Assembly (NCBI GenBank): GCA_963752755.1
Contig: CAVVZJ010000001.1
Coordinates: 1,302,001-1,366,000, forward strand
Direction: 5' to 3'
Source of the DNA: CAVVZJ01 sp963752755
Lineage (GTDB): Bacteria > Planctomycetota > Planctomycetia > Isosphaerales > Isosphaeraceae
DNA: 64,000 nt
Notes under the pieces: generated by a model
What the model was told of the DNA's origin: nothing
Databases searched by the model: none
What the model saw: the letters and a program-made list of their open reading frames with translations, nothing else
Position numbers and translations under genes: made by a program
Shown: positions 8,539 through 19,202 of the stretch, piece by piece
Layout: the number at the start of each line of letters is the position of its first letter
Numbering within the stretch: position 1 is the first letter of the stretch

Positions 8539-10040
8539 TTCGGCAAACCCTCCAGCAGTTCGGCGCTCAGGATCGAAGGGCACCAGTATTTCTCGATGTG
8601 CTTCACCACAAGCTGCGTCCCCTCGTCATGCGGGACGTGTGGCGGGTCCTTCGGGTCATACATGGTGTCGGTCAGGTCGCGAACGAGGACGCACTTGATC
8701 CCCCGTCGCGTCATCGCACGGATCGCGAAAGAACGATTGAGAACGCACATATTCGTATGGACGCCCATGACGAGAACATACCTGTTTCCCAGCTGCTGGA
8801 GGAGATTGTAAATCTCATCCCCGTTGTCGCTGACGGCGTCGAACTCGCCGACTTGCAATCTCGGATTCTGGCGAGTCCAGGCGAGATAGAAGGCGTCGTC
8901 CGTGTCGCAACCGCCGTCGGAGTCGTCAATCGGTAGGGGTGGCTCGGAGGGCAGGATGGGAGGCTCGGGCGGTCTGGCCTTCCGAGCGAGCTGGGCGCGG
9001 AGGCGCTGGGGGGAACCAGCGTAGAAATCCATCGTCTCCGACGGCGCGTGGATGATCTGGACCCCCTTGGTCCGCAGGCTGGCAAGGACGGGGTTCATCC
9101 GCTTCGCGATCGCATCGCAGCGTTCGCTGGCGCCCCGGCACCAGTGGAGGTCCCACATATCGCAGATCACGACGGCGATCTCGGCGGCGGGGACCTCGCG
9201 GGTGAGCGTCACCGCGTCCCACTGGCCACTCCCCTTGAAGGTGTCGACGCGGGAGCGAAGCTTGAGGCGGATTGTGCCCTCGGGCGTCGGACGGAGGGCG
9301 GGCTGCTCGGATGGGGCGGATTCAGGTACTTCGTGACCAGCCGCCCAGAAGAGGGCGTTGGTCAGGAGGCGGAGGAAGGTCGCGTTCTCGAAGTCGCCCT
9401 GGGCGCCGAGGGAGGTGTAGAAAACACGGCCTCCCTTGAACTCGCGCGTCCAGGCTGCTGGCTCGGTCCCCTCAGGTGAGGAACTCATCAGGACGACCGT
9501 TGTATCAGCGGCCAGCGGCGACGTCTTGTAGAGGCTGCCACGCGAGGCGATCGTGCCGATCCCCTGGACGATCGGATGATCCTTCGCTTCCGGGACGACC
9601 CGTGCCCTCTGACTGAGGTCGTTGCGATAGTGGCCGTGGTAATTGCCGCCGAAGACGAGCTTGTCGAATTCGAGCCAGTTCTGGAAACCGTGGCTGGCTG
9701 TGCGGACACCGACGATCGGGCGTCCAGCCATCACGTACTTTTTCACCCGATCGAGTTGCTCGCCGTCGATCGTCAGGCGACGCGTGAAGAAGAGAGCGAC
9801 GTCGCAGTCGTCGAGTGCCTCCAGGCCAGGGAGGTCATTTGTGCCGACCGCCTTGAGCAAGGTACACTGGATGGGGTAGCGCGATTCCAGGTACGCCTTG
9901 TATGCCGTCAGGGTCTTGTCGGACTCGTACTCGTCCGACCCGGACAGCATGCAGACCCTCAACGGCCCGGCCTCGACAGCCCGCGTCAGGCCGAGGACGC
10001 AGGCCAGAAACAACCCCAGTTTGATCAAGAATTTGCTCAT
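8535..10040 (-). CDS. Fusion of ThuA-like domain with isochorismatase-family hydrolase
   Basis: A 501-residue exported protein with signal peptide MSKFLIKLGLFLACVLGLTRAVEA. Residues 28-235 are ThuA-like (class I glutamine-amidotransferase fold): VCMLSGSDEYESD, LDDCDVALFFTRR, GRPIVGVRTASHGFQNW, FGGNYHGHY, AWTREFKGGRVFYTSLG. After a linker, residues 283-480 are a cysteine hydrolase of the isochorismatase/nicotinamidase family: AVVICDMWDLHWC gives the catalytic Asp, and LVMGVHTNMCVLNRSFAIRAM gives the cis-peptide turn and nucleophile Cys. It overlaps the downstream ceramidase-like gene by four bases. Both enzymes are therefore probably made together in the periplasm. The substrate cannot be read from the sequence. 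Divergent from aroE. Confidence 0.88.
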   Translation of the reverse strand: MSKFLIKLGLFLACVLGLTRAVEAGPLRVCMLSGSDEYESDKTLTAYKAYLESRYPIQCTLLKAVGTNDLPGLEALDDCDVALFFTRRLTIDGEQLDRVKKYVMAGRPIVGVRTASHGFQNWLEFDKLVFGGNYHGHYRNDLSQRARVVPEAKDHPIVQGIGTIASRGSLYKTSPLAADTTVVLMSSSPEGTEPAAWTREFKGGRVFYTSLGAQGDFENATFLRLLTNALFWAAGHEVPESAPSEQPALRPTPEGTIRLKLRSRVDTFKGSGQWDAVTLTREVPAAEIAVVICDMWDLHWCRGASERCDAIAKRMNPVLASLRTKGVQIIHAPSETMDFYAGSPQRLRAQLARKARPPEPPILPSEPPLPIDDSDGGCDTDDAFYLAWTRQNPRLQVGEFDAVSDNGDEIYNLLQQLGNRYVLVMGVHTNMCVLNRSFAIRAMTRRGIKCVLVRDLTDTMYDPKDPPHVPHDEGTQLVVKHIEKYWCPSILSAELLEGLPK

Positions 10041-10060
10041 TGCTCAGATCGCTCCGCGGG

Positions 10061-11001
10061 ATGCCAACTCCGGTTGACAGGGTGTCGCCGGACGGTATCC
10101 AATCAAGGTTCAACACTCGCGAGCCACCGAGGGCCATCATCGTGGGCGCGACGCGCTCGTTCAAGCAGGAACTGGTCGGCGTCTTCGGATACCCCGTCGC
10201 CGAGAACCCGACGCAGGCGATGATCGAGCCGGCCTTCGCCGCGTTGGGGCTCGACTGGCGGTATCTGACCGTCGAGGTCCATCCCGCGGAGCTGGCCCAC
10301 GCCGTCCGGGGCGCGCGGGCAATGAACTGGAAAGGGTTCAACCTCACGATCCCCCACAAGGTCGCCGTGATCGAGTATCTCGACCGGCTCACCGAGGCCG
10401 CCGAGGCGATCGGCGCGGTCAACTGCGTCGTGATCCGTAACGACGACCTGGTCGGCGACAACACCGACGGCAAGGGGTTCCTCCAGTCGGTGCAGGCCGT
10501 CCGTCCGGCTCAGGGACTCCGCGTGGTCATTCTCGGGGCCGGCGGGGCGGCACGGGCGATCGCGGTCGAGTTGGCCCTGGCCGGGGCCGATCACATCACG
10601 ATCGTCAACCGCTCCGCCGATCGCGGCGAGGCGCTGGCCGATTCACGTTCAGAAGACGACCGGCGTGCCGACCGAGTTCGACCTCTGGGTCGGCGAGTAC
10701 ACCGCTCCCGAGGGAACGAAGCTGCTGGTCAACGCCACCTCGATCGGCCTCTTTCCGGACGTGGACGCTCGCGTCCCGCTTGACCTGGAATCGCTTCATC
10801 CCGAGGTGATCGTCTGCGACGTGATCCCGAACCCCCCGCGAACCCACTTCATCCGCGAGGCCGAGGCCCGCGGCTCACTTCGTTCTCGACGGCCTCGGGA
10901 TGCTCGTCAATCAGGGCGTCATCGGGATCAAGCTCTGGACCGGATGCGATTCTGACCCGGCGGTCATGCGGCGTGCTCTTGAGCAGGTGTTCGCAACCTG
11001 A
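10061..11001 (+). CDS. aroE: Shikimate dehydrogenase (two +1 frame breaks)
   Basis: Catalyses NADPH-dependent reduction of 3-dehydroshikimate in aromatic amino acid synthesis. About 312 residues when rejoined. Conserved pieces are GVFGYPVAENPTQAM (shikimate loop), NLTIPHKVAVI with the catalytic Lys, DNTDGKGFLQ with the catalytic Asp, the GAGGAARAIAVELA nucleotide loop, NATSIGLFP, and the C-terminal DGLGMLVNQGVIGIKLWTG. The protein changes frame by one skipped base near 10639 and again near 10872-10876. All active-site segments are retained, so the gene looks functional apart from the breaks. Start ATG 10061 is tentative; an internal GTG at 10141 is possible. It diverges from the ThuA fusion gene, leaving almost no promoter space. 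Confidence 0.88.
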
Positions 11002-11026
11002 GCCGAGCTTTCGGAGGAGATTCCTC

Positions 11027-14000
11027 ATGCGACGATCCCTCGGCCTGCTGATCCTGCCGGCCATCTTGACCACGATACTCGACATCCCGCCCGCAATCGC
11101 CGACGATCCCGGCCGCCGAGTTCTTCGAGAAGCAGGTCCGACCGATTCTCGCGAATCGCTGCTTCACCTGCCACGGAGCCGACAAGCAGAAGAGCCGACT
11201 CCGACTCGACTCCCGATCCTCCGCCCTCCAGGGCGGACTGCTCGGACCGGCTGTTATCCCTGGTCAAGCCCGAAGAAAGCCTTCTCATCGATGCGATCCG
11301 CTACGGCGATCTCGTCCAGATGCCCCCGAAATCGAAGCTGCCTCAGGCCGAGATCGACACGCTGACGAAGTGGATCGCGATGGGGGCACCCTGGCCGGAT
11401 TCCGATCGGAGCCAGTCTGGAACCGCAAAGGTCGAGGCGTTTGACCTGGAAAAACGCGCAAGACACTGGAGCTTCCAGCCGATCCGAACCGTCAAGCCTC
11501 CAGCTGTGAAGGATGAACACTGGCCGGAGACGCCGATCGACGGATTCCTCCTCGCTCGTCTCGAAAAAGCCGGCTTGCATCCAGCTCCGGACGCCGATCG
11601 CCGGAGTCTCCTGCGTCGGGTAACCTACGACCTCACTGGACTCCCGCCTACGCGTGATGAAGTCGAGGACTTCCTTGGCGATGATGCCCCCGGCGCCTTC
11701 GAGCGGGTCGTCGATCGCCTACTCGCCTCCCCTCATTACGGAGAGCGATGGGCGCGGCACTGGCTCGACCTCGTCCGATACGCCGAGACGGCCGGTCACG
11801 AGTTCGACTATGACATCCCCAGCGCCTGGCGCTATCGCGATTACCTCGTTCGCGCCTTCAACGCCGACGTGCCGTACGATCAGCTCGTACTGGAACATCT
11901 CGCTGGCGACCAACTCGAAACCCCGCGACGCCACCCGGTCGATGGGATCAACGAGTCGATTATCGGAACGGCCTTCTACTTCCTCGGTGAAGGGACGCAT
12001 TCCCCGGTGGACGTCCGCGAGGAACAGTTGCGACGGATCGACAATCAGATTGACGTCCTCTCCAAGACGTTCCTCGGCCTGACGGTCGCCTGCGCTCGCT
12101 GCCACGATCATAAGTTCGACGCGATCACCCAGACCGATTACTATGCCCTCGCCGGTTTTCTCAAGAGTTCCCGACATCAACACGCTTTTCTGGATTCGCC
12201 GGATCAGATTGCTGCGAAAGTTGCCGAACTCGTTGCTTTGAGGTCGGCGATCCTCAAGAAGACGCGAGGCGCGCTGCTCGACTCCGGGGCCGTCTCCGCG
12301 ATGGCCGCCTCCTATGCCGAGGTGGCCTGTCGAATCGCGGGTTCGTCGCAGGAACCGTCACGATCCGTAGCCGCGATGGCACGCACCCACGGACTCGAGG
12401 AAACCTCCCTCGGCCGTTGGGTGACGGCTCTTGAAGATGCAGACTCACGCCGGCCCGAGAATCCGCTTTTCGGCCTCGTCGCTTCGAAGGAAGCCGTCAC
12501 GGGAGGGGGGAGCCGCGACGATGACACGATCATCTTCGCCGATTTCGACCGTCAAGACTGGGGTGACTGGCGAGCAACCGGCGACGCCTTCGGCAACGGT
12601 CCCAGCCAGCCGGGCGAAGGGTCATTCCGGGCGGCCGGCCTCGTCCCAGTCGCGCCTGGTCTCGCTCACAGTGGCTTGCTCTCCGATCGACTCCAGGGCG
12701 TACTCCGCTCTCCCTCGTTCACAATCTCGAAGAACTTCATCCTGTATCGAGCCCATGGCCGCGGCGGCAAGATCAACCTCGTCATCGATGGCTTCGAAAA
12801 GATTCGCTCCCCGATCTACGGCGGCTTGACCCTCGGCGTGGATTCCGAACATCCTCGATGGTACGCGCAGGACGTCGCGATGTGGCTCGGCCATCGTGCC
12901 TATATCGAGATTGCCGACGGCGGCACGGTGGACTTTACCGGCAGCCAGTCTCGGTACGCTCCGGGCGGCGGTTTCGTCGCGGTGGACGAGATCCGCTTTG
13001 CAGATGCGGTCTCGCTTCCCGCCATGCCGAGTCCCATCGCCGTGGCGGTTGCACGATCAAGCACGATCGGCGATCGGGCGAGAAGTTTCGGCGAGGAGGT
13101 CGCCGAAGCTTTCCGCGACTGGAGCGAAGGCCGTCCCGAGTTCACTCGTGATCAGGCCCGTCGGCTCGAAGACCTGGCCTGGCTCCTTGGCAACAGTCTG
13201 ATCGAAATTCCATCCGGGTCCTCGAACACCGAAGCTCTGGCCCACTATCGGGCGATCGAGGCGACGGTCCCCGAGCCGACTCTCGCACCGGCGATCGTCG
13301 ATGGAACCGGAGAGGATGAGTTCCTGCTGGTCCGCGGCAATCACAAAACCCCCGGTGAGCCCGTCGGTCGCCGGTTCCTTGAAGTCTTCGGAGGGGCTGA
13401 CCAACCTGTGCCCACACGCGGAAGTGGTCGGCTCGCGATGGCACGACTCCTGATCGACCCCGAGGTGGATCCCCTGCCCGCGCGGGTGATGGTCAACCGC
13501 CTCTGGCACCACCACTTCGGTCGCGGGATCGTCGCCACGCCCGACGATTTCGGCCACATGGGTCAAGCCGCCAACTCATCCTGACCTGCTCGACTTCCTC
13601 GCTCGACGCTTCGTCGAAGAGGGATGGTCCATCAAGCGCCTTCATCGCATGATTCTGCTCTCGCATGCTTACCGCATGAGCAGCCGCCCCGATCCGGACG
13701 CTGATCGGACCGACCCGGACAACCGGCTCTGGCACCGGGCCAACATCCGCCGCCTGGAAGCCGAGGCCATCCGCGACTCGATGCTCGCGGTCTCCGGGCA
13801 ACTCCATGCGAAACTGTTCGGGCCGAGCGTGCCACCGCATCTGACGCCGTTCATGGAAGGCCGCGGCAAACCCTCTCACTCGGGGCCCCTCGATGGTGGC
13901 GGCCGAAGGAGCCTTTACATCAACATTCGAAGAAATTTCCTGCCTCCGATGCTACTCGCTTTCGATTATCCGCCGCCCGCCACGTCGATGGGCCGGCGCA

Positions 14001-14284
14001 ACGTTTCCAATGTGCCCGCGCAGGCATTGACGCTCCTGAATGACCCGTTCGTTCTGGGGCAAGCCCACCGATGGGCCGAGGCGGTCCTGGCCGCACCGGG
14101 TCTGACACCCGAGGCCCGGGTCGATCGAATGTACCGGACGGCGTTCGGCCGGCCGCCCACGGAGGTGGAGCGTTCGGAGGCCCTCGATTTCCTCGGTGTG
14201 GAAGCCCGCTCGGCAGAGGTTTCGCCCTGGGCCGACCTCGCCCATGTGTTCATTAATAGCAAAGAATTTCTCTTCCTCGATTGA
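11027..14284 (+). CDS. DUF1549/DUF1553 cytochrome-domain protein (PSCyt1-PSCyt2-PSD1, three +1 breaks)
   Basis: A planctomycete-type secreted protein of about 1084 residues. Signal peptide MRRSLGLLILPAILTTILD; c-type haem domain with FEKQVRPILANRCFTCHGAD (PSCyt1); then the DUF1549 domain (IDGFLLARLEKAGL, RRVTYDLTGLPPTRDEV, HYGERWARHWLDLVRYAET, and ACARCHDHKFDAI). An inserted beta-sandwich segment (about 12520-13010) separates it from DUF1553 at the C terminus (RVMVNRLWHHHFGRGIV, GHMG.PPTHPDLLDFLA, NVPAQALTLLNDPFV). Frame breaks, each one base skipped, are near 11108, 11262-11268 and 13561-13568. The next gene encodes DUF1501, the usual partner. The function of the pair is unproven; roles in complex polysaccharide or sulfate-ester breakdown have been proposed for such systems. 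Confidence 0.9.
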
Positions 14285-14343
14285 CAATCGTCCTCCAGGC
14301 GAGCTTAAGCTCGCCTCGATACTTGTGTAGGAAGGCTGCTGCA

Positions 14344-15766
14344 ATGCATTGCCGACGATTCCTCCCACGGCCCTTGAACCGTCGCGAGATGCTCCTGCGC
14401 TCCGCCTGCGGCTTCGGCGCCCTGGCATTCGCGGCCCTGCAGGGAGAGGAGACTTCCGGGCAGGAAGCGACGGGGACCGATCGTGATCCGCTCCTCCCGC
14501 GTCCGCCGCACTTCGAGCCGAAGGCGCGGGCCGTGATCTTCTTATACATGGACGGTGGGCCATCGCAGGTCGATACCTTCGATCCGAAGCCCCGACTCGA
14601 CCGCGAGCACGGCCAGCCGATCCGGGCGAAGGTCCAGCCGACGCAGTTCAATAACGTGGGAAACGTGCTCCGATCGCCCTGGAAGTTTCGTCGGTACGGC
14701 GAGAGTGGAATCCCGGTCAGCGACCTCTTCCCGAATGTCGCTCGTTGCGTCGATGACCTGGCAATTGTCCGTTCCATGGTCTCGAACTTCTCCGAGCACA
14801 CGGCGGCTAATTACTTCCTGCACACCGGCTTTGGCCTCCAGGGTCGGCCGAGTCATGGGGCCTGGGTGACCTACGGGCTCGGCAGCGAATGTCGCAACCT
14901 GCCTGGTTTTGTCGTCCTCAACAGCGGCCTGATCCCACCGGGAGGCGTTGATTGCTTCACGAGCGGGTTCCTGCCGGCGTCCTATCAAGGGTCGATTTTC
15001 AAGGCTGGCAACGTGCCGGTGGCGAATGTTGAGCCCTCGCCGAACCAAGCCCGGAAGCTTGACCTGCTCCGCACGCTAGACCAGGGGGTCCTGGGCCGGG
15101 TCGGTGATCACGACGCCCTCGAAGCGGCGATCGCTAACTACGAACTGGCCGCGCGGATGCAGACGGCCATCCCCGAACTGACCAACCTCCACGGCGAGTC
15201 CAGGGCAACGCGCAGCTCTCTACGGGCTCGACGATGAGTATGAACCGATGCGCCTCTACGGGGGCCAGTGCCTCCTGGCTCGTCGGCTGGTCGAGCGGGG
15301 TGTCCGGTTCATCGAGGTTCTCTGCCCGTCCGTTGGTGCCGATCGCTGGGATCAGCACGGCAAACTCCGCGAAGGCCACTCCAACAATGCCCGCGCCACC
15401 GATCGGCCGATCGCTGGATTGCTCAAGGATCTGAAAGCGCGGGGATTGCTCGACAGCACACTTGTCGTTTGGGGTGGCGAGTTCGGACGGACCCCGATGG
15501 CGCAGGGGACCGACGGCCGTGACCACAACCCGTTCGGCTTCACGATGTGGCTTGCTGGCGGCGGTATCCGGGGTGGCACGATCCACGGCGCCACCGATGA
15601 TTACGGCTATCACGCGATCGAGGACAAGGTCGAGATTTACGACCTGCACGCCACGATGCTGCATCTCCTTGGCATGGACCACAAGCGCCTGACCTTCCGC
15701 TTCGGCGGTCGGGACATGCGGCTGACCGACGTCCACGGCGAACTCGTCCGCGGGATTCTGGTGTAG
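14344..15766 (+). CDS. DUF1501 family protein, partner of the DUF1549/DUF1553 protein (one +1 break)
   Basis: About 473 residues after rejoining. The signal is Tat-like (LNRREMLLRSACGFGALAFAAL). DUF1501 blocks are VIFLYMDGGPSQVDTFDPKPRL, NYFLHTGFGLQGRPSHGAWV, LYGGQCLLARRLVERGVRFIE, LVVWGGEFGRTPMAQG..GRDHNPFGFTMWLAGGGIRGG, and DLHATMLHLLGMDH..LTFRFGGRDMRLTDVHG at the end. The frame changes by one skipped base near 15210-15216, inside the stretch that should read ATR.LYGLDDE. It lies 59 bp after the DUF1549/DUF1553 gene on the same strand, forming the canonical planctomycete two-gene unit. Confidence 0.9.
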
Positions 15767-15808
15767 ACCTGAATCCCGCGATCGGCATCGGAATGATCGC
15801 CGATTATC

Positions 15809-15840
15809 GACCGCGCGGACCAGGATTGGACCGCGCGGTC
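15809..15840. terminator. GC-rich hairpin between convergent genes
   Basis: A perfect 10 bp stem (GACCGCGCGG / CCGCGCGGTC) with a 12-base loop lies between the DUF1501 stop and the end of the opposing metalloprotease gene. No T-run is present. Its position fits a bidirectional terminator. Confidence 0.6.
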
Positions 15841-15853
15841 GCAAGGGGCAAGT

Positions 15854-18820
15854 TCAGAAACTGTTGGCGTCCAGACCAGCTTCGAGAACCTTGCCGATGC
15901 GGTCGCGACACTCCTCGAGGTGGGCTCGGGTCGTATCGTCGATCGCGACGTCCTTCGATTCCAGGGCGGCGCCGAGCTTCCCCTGGATCTCCTTGAGGTG
16001 CATCCGCGCCAGGGCTCGCGCGTCGGCTGGGACAGAGCCAGCATCGGAAAAGAAAAGGTAGACATAGACGTCGTTCGGGTTCATCCGGGCGTCGCCGAGA
16101 GTCATCTCGGCCAGACGCTTGAGGTGCTCGCGCTGGAGATTGCGGCGGATCGTGGAAACAGCCAGAGACTTCTCCTTTGCTTCCTGAGCCGGACCCTTCA
16201 GTTCGGTCCAGATCCCGTCGGTCAGGCGCCGGAAGACCTCGGCCATCTTCAACGGATTGGTCTCGGGATCGGCCTGGAGTTCCTGATTCTGGAGCCGGGT
16301 CAGGACATCGGCGCTGAGACATTGACTCAGGGCGATCTTCTGGATCTGGAGAACGCGGTCGAGCAGCGAGTAATCGACCGGCATGCCGAAGGCGCTTTCA
16401 CTCCCCCAGTGATACCACTTCTCGACGCCCAGACGCCGCAAGGTTGAGGAGGAGAACTGGAAGGTCGAGTCGCTGAGGATCTCGGAGGTGATCAGCGCGA
16501 GCGCTTCCCGCTGCTTGTCACCAGGCACCGGGACGATCGGGTCACGGGCATCCTTGTCGCCCTTGTGGTGTCGGTGCACGGACTGGCCGCCGACGTAGGC
16601 TGAGACAAGCGTCGCGGCGTTGCCGTACTGGGAGATCAGGTACGAGAACGCACGACGGTTCCGGGACCAGGAATCGCCATCGCGGACGGCCTTGGCGTCG
16701 AGGTCCTTCATCAGTTCTCGGGCCAATGCCATACGGTCGCGAGCGAAGCGGCAGACGTCGGAGCCGAGATCGTAGCGGTTGACGAGTGGATCACTGTTCG
16801 AATAGACATCTTCATCCGTGGCGTAGGCGAGGTCGATCTCAGGCGAACGGCCGGCGATCTTCCTCAGGGTCTCGGTTCTCATTGCCGCTGATCGGCTAGT
16901 AAGCATACTCGATGGCCCAGTAGTCGTAGGGGCCGATGGTCGTGGTGAAGTAGTCGCCTTGCTCCTGTCCCTTGGGGGCGAGGTTGATGGGCGTATAGTC
17001 CATGACACTGCCGGTGTTGCCCTTCTTGCGGGTGACGGAGGTGTCGTGGAGCTGATCCGCGTCGAGCATGGCGCTGGCGCGGAAATTGTGCCGGAGGCCG
17101 AGCGAGTGGCCGACCTCGTGCATCGTCACTTCCTTGATTGCCTGGCCGATCAGCTCCTCGGGAAGCTTGGGCTCGTCCTTCTTATCGGGCTCATTCGCGT
17201 CCTTCTCCTTCGGCATTTTCGTCGTTCTTGGGCTTCTGCTTATCCTTGGCGTCGTCGACGAGTGCGAGGAGGGCAAGGCCCATCTCGGAGTGCATGCCGG
17301 AGGCGTACTGGCAGGTTGCCTGCGAGGAGGCGAAGCGTCGGGCGAGGTGAAGATCGACAGGCGACCACTCCGAGGGAATCACGGCCAGCCCCTGGCGACC
17401 CTTCGAGCGGGAGACCTGCGCCTGCAAGGCCGGCGGAAGGCCAAATCCGCGTCGGGCGGCCAGGATCGGGCTGATGACCTCGCCCAATGCCAGCGGCTCG
17501 AAGTCGGCAACTCCCGGCTCTTCACCCTGCGACTTCGGTGTGGGGATGCCGGTCAGCAAGGCATATTGATCCTTCCACGCCTGGATCCAGCCGGCGTCGA
17601 AGATCACGTCGCCGTCGATCATCTCGCCGGTCAACGGATTGGCGCGGAGATTGGAACGGGCGAAAGTGCGGCCGGTGGTGATCCAGCGGAACGTGCAGTA
17701 ATTCGTATCCTCGGGGTCGAACTCCTCGCCCGGCTGCTGCCAGCGCACGGCGATCGCTTCGAGGAAGCCGAGCTTCTCGAATGCCCGGTTCCACTCCCGG
17801 ATACCGGCCTCGACGTAGGGCCGGTATTCGTAAGGAACATTGTCCTCGACGTAGAAGACAATCTGCCGCTTCGGCGGCGAGAGCTTCGCTTTCGGATCTG
17901 CCTTCTCAAGCCGCCAGCGATTGACCATCCGGACGAACGTGGTGTCCTCCTCACTCTTGCCGTAGTCGCGCACGGCGCTGAGGAAGTGGCCCACCCGGTC
18001 GTCGGCCATTCGGGGATGATAGCCGGGGTCGGGGAGTTTGATGAGACTGTAGTGGATCACCAGTGTCAGGCCGCGAGGGTCGGCCACGCCGTCATCGCCG
18101 CGGCCGGAGCCGCCTCGACCGCCGTAGGTGGCCTCGACCTGGATCTCCAGATTTTTCGGGAACGCCTTGATCTTGTGATAGCCCGAGCGGTTCCGGTCGA
18201 AGTAGCCGAGGCCGAGCTGGGCAAAGTCCGTCAGCAAAATGTCGGAGAGGTCGATGACCGTGGACATGCCGTTGGCCGGGTTGACGCTGATGATCGGCAA
18301 GGCGAGCACGATCGAGTCGGTGTAGTTTTGCTTGACCGCCTTCTCCAACGGGGAGCCGGCCGGCGCCTTGTAGTGGATATTGCGGCGGATAAGCTGGACC
18401 TTGTCGCCAACCTTGTGGAAGACCAGGACCATCTCGTCATCCGAGGTCACGGCATCGCCGACGCGGGTCAGGCCACGGGCGATCGTGATCGGAAGTAGCA
18501 ACGGCTGGTCGAACTGGAACGGCTTGATCTCGGCGTAAAGGTGATCGTCCTTCTGATGGAGCGTGAAGAGTCCCTCGTACTTGTGAGCGCCCTTGGTGAC
18601 CTCGGCGAAGTCGCGATACTTCTTCTCCGAGGCGTTCAGACCCTCGTCGTGGCCGGCGGACCGGGTACGTGCGACGATGGCCTCGATGTCCAGGTCGTTC
18701 GGCGCCTCGACCTTCGGAGTCTGAACTCGTTGGTGTCCCGTCATCGGCCCGGGATCGGATTCCAATAAATAGGGCCGCGGCGCCGGCCGCCACCATCGTC
18801 AGCAGAAATGACCGTCTCAT
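15854..18820 (-). CDS. Secreted zinc-dependent metalloprotease (gluzincin/metzincin-like), three +1 breaks and one in-frame TAG
   Basis: About 987 residues when rejoined. The N-terminal signal is MRRSFLLTMVAAGAAALFIGIRSRA. The large N-terminal region (KEVT-type beta repeats, DPRGLTLVIHYSLIKLPD, YVEDNVPYEYRPYVEAGIREWNRAFEKLGF) and the zinc motif TMHEVGHSLGLRHNFRAS (HExxHxxGxxH) match the zinc-dependent metalloprotease group with DUF5117/DUF4953-type regions. The C-terminal part has DEDVYSNSDPLVNRYDLGSDVCRFA and QYGNAATLVSAYVGGQSVHRHHKGD. Breaks lie near 18740, 17230 and 16875. Just before the last break the conserved run IEYAY.PISGNE contains a TAG at 16896-16898. That mix of lesions makes true inactivation more plausible here than elsewhere, although every catalytic residue is present. 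Confidence 0.85.
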
Positions 18821-19202
18821 GGTGCCCTCTCAATGCGTTGCGAACGGGAGGTCGCTTGTCCCAGGATGTGAACTTGCAGGCGGGACGGCTCGGCTGTGTC
18901 GCCCCTTTCGGGGATCGGGTTGGGGACGACCGTCGTCGTTCCCGGCGGAGTCGGGGCGCCACGTCGGCGTGGGTTGGACGGATCCGACCTGGAAATATCG
19001 TCGTTCAGAAACTCGTAATCTGCAAGGTCACGCGTTAGGGAATTCCAACAAGGGGCGAGGATTGGTCCGAGCTTGACGGCACGAGCACGGGAATGGCCCC
19101 CTCGTAGGAGAGCGTCATCGGCGGCGATCGAGCAGGCCCGGACGGCGGACCGTCCGGGCCATTCTTGAGCAATCCATCGAGCTGATTTGAGCCGATCGCA
19201 AC
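18821..19202. other. Intergenic spacer of 382 bp downstream of the BON gene
   Basis: No gene is seen. It contains the promoter side of the metalloprotease gene on the minus strand and the hairpin terminator at 19135-19160 for the BON gene. Confidence 0.5.
19135..19160 (-). terminator. Perfect 11 bp hairpin after the BON-domain gene
   Basis: GGCCCGGACGG pairs exactly with CCGTCCGGGCC around a CGGA loop, about 40 bases past the BON gene stop. No T-run follows. It is a strong stem in the right place for transcription stop or 3' end protection. Confidence 0.65.
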
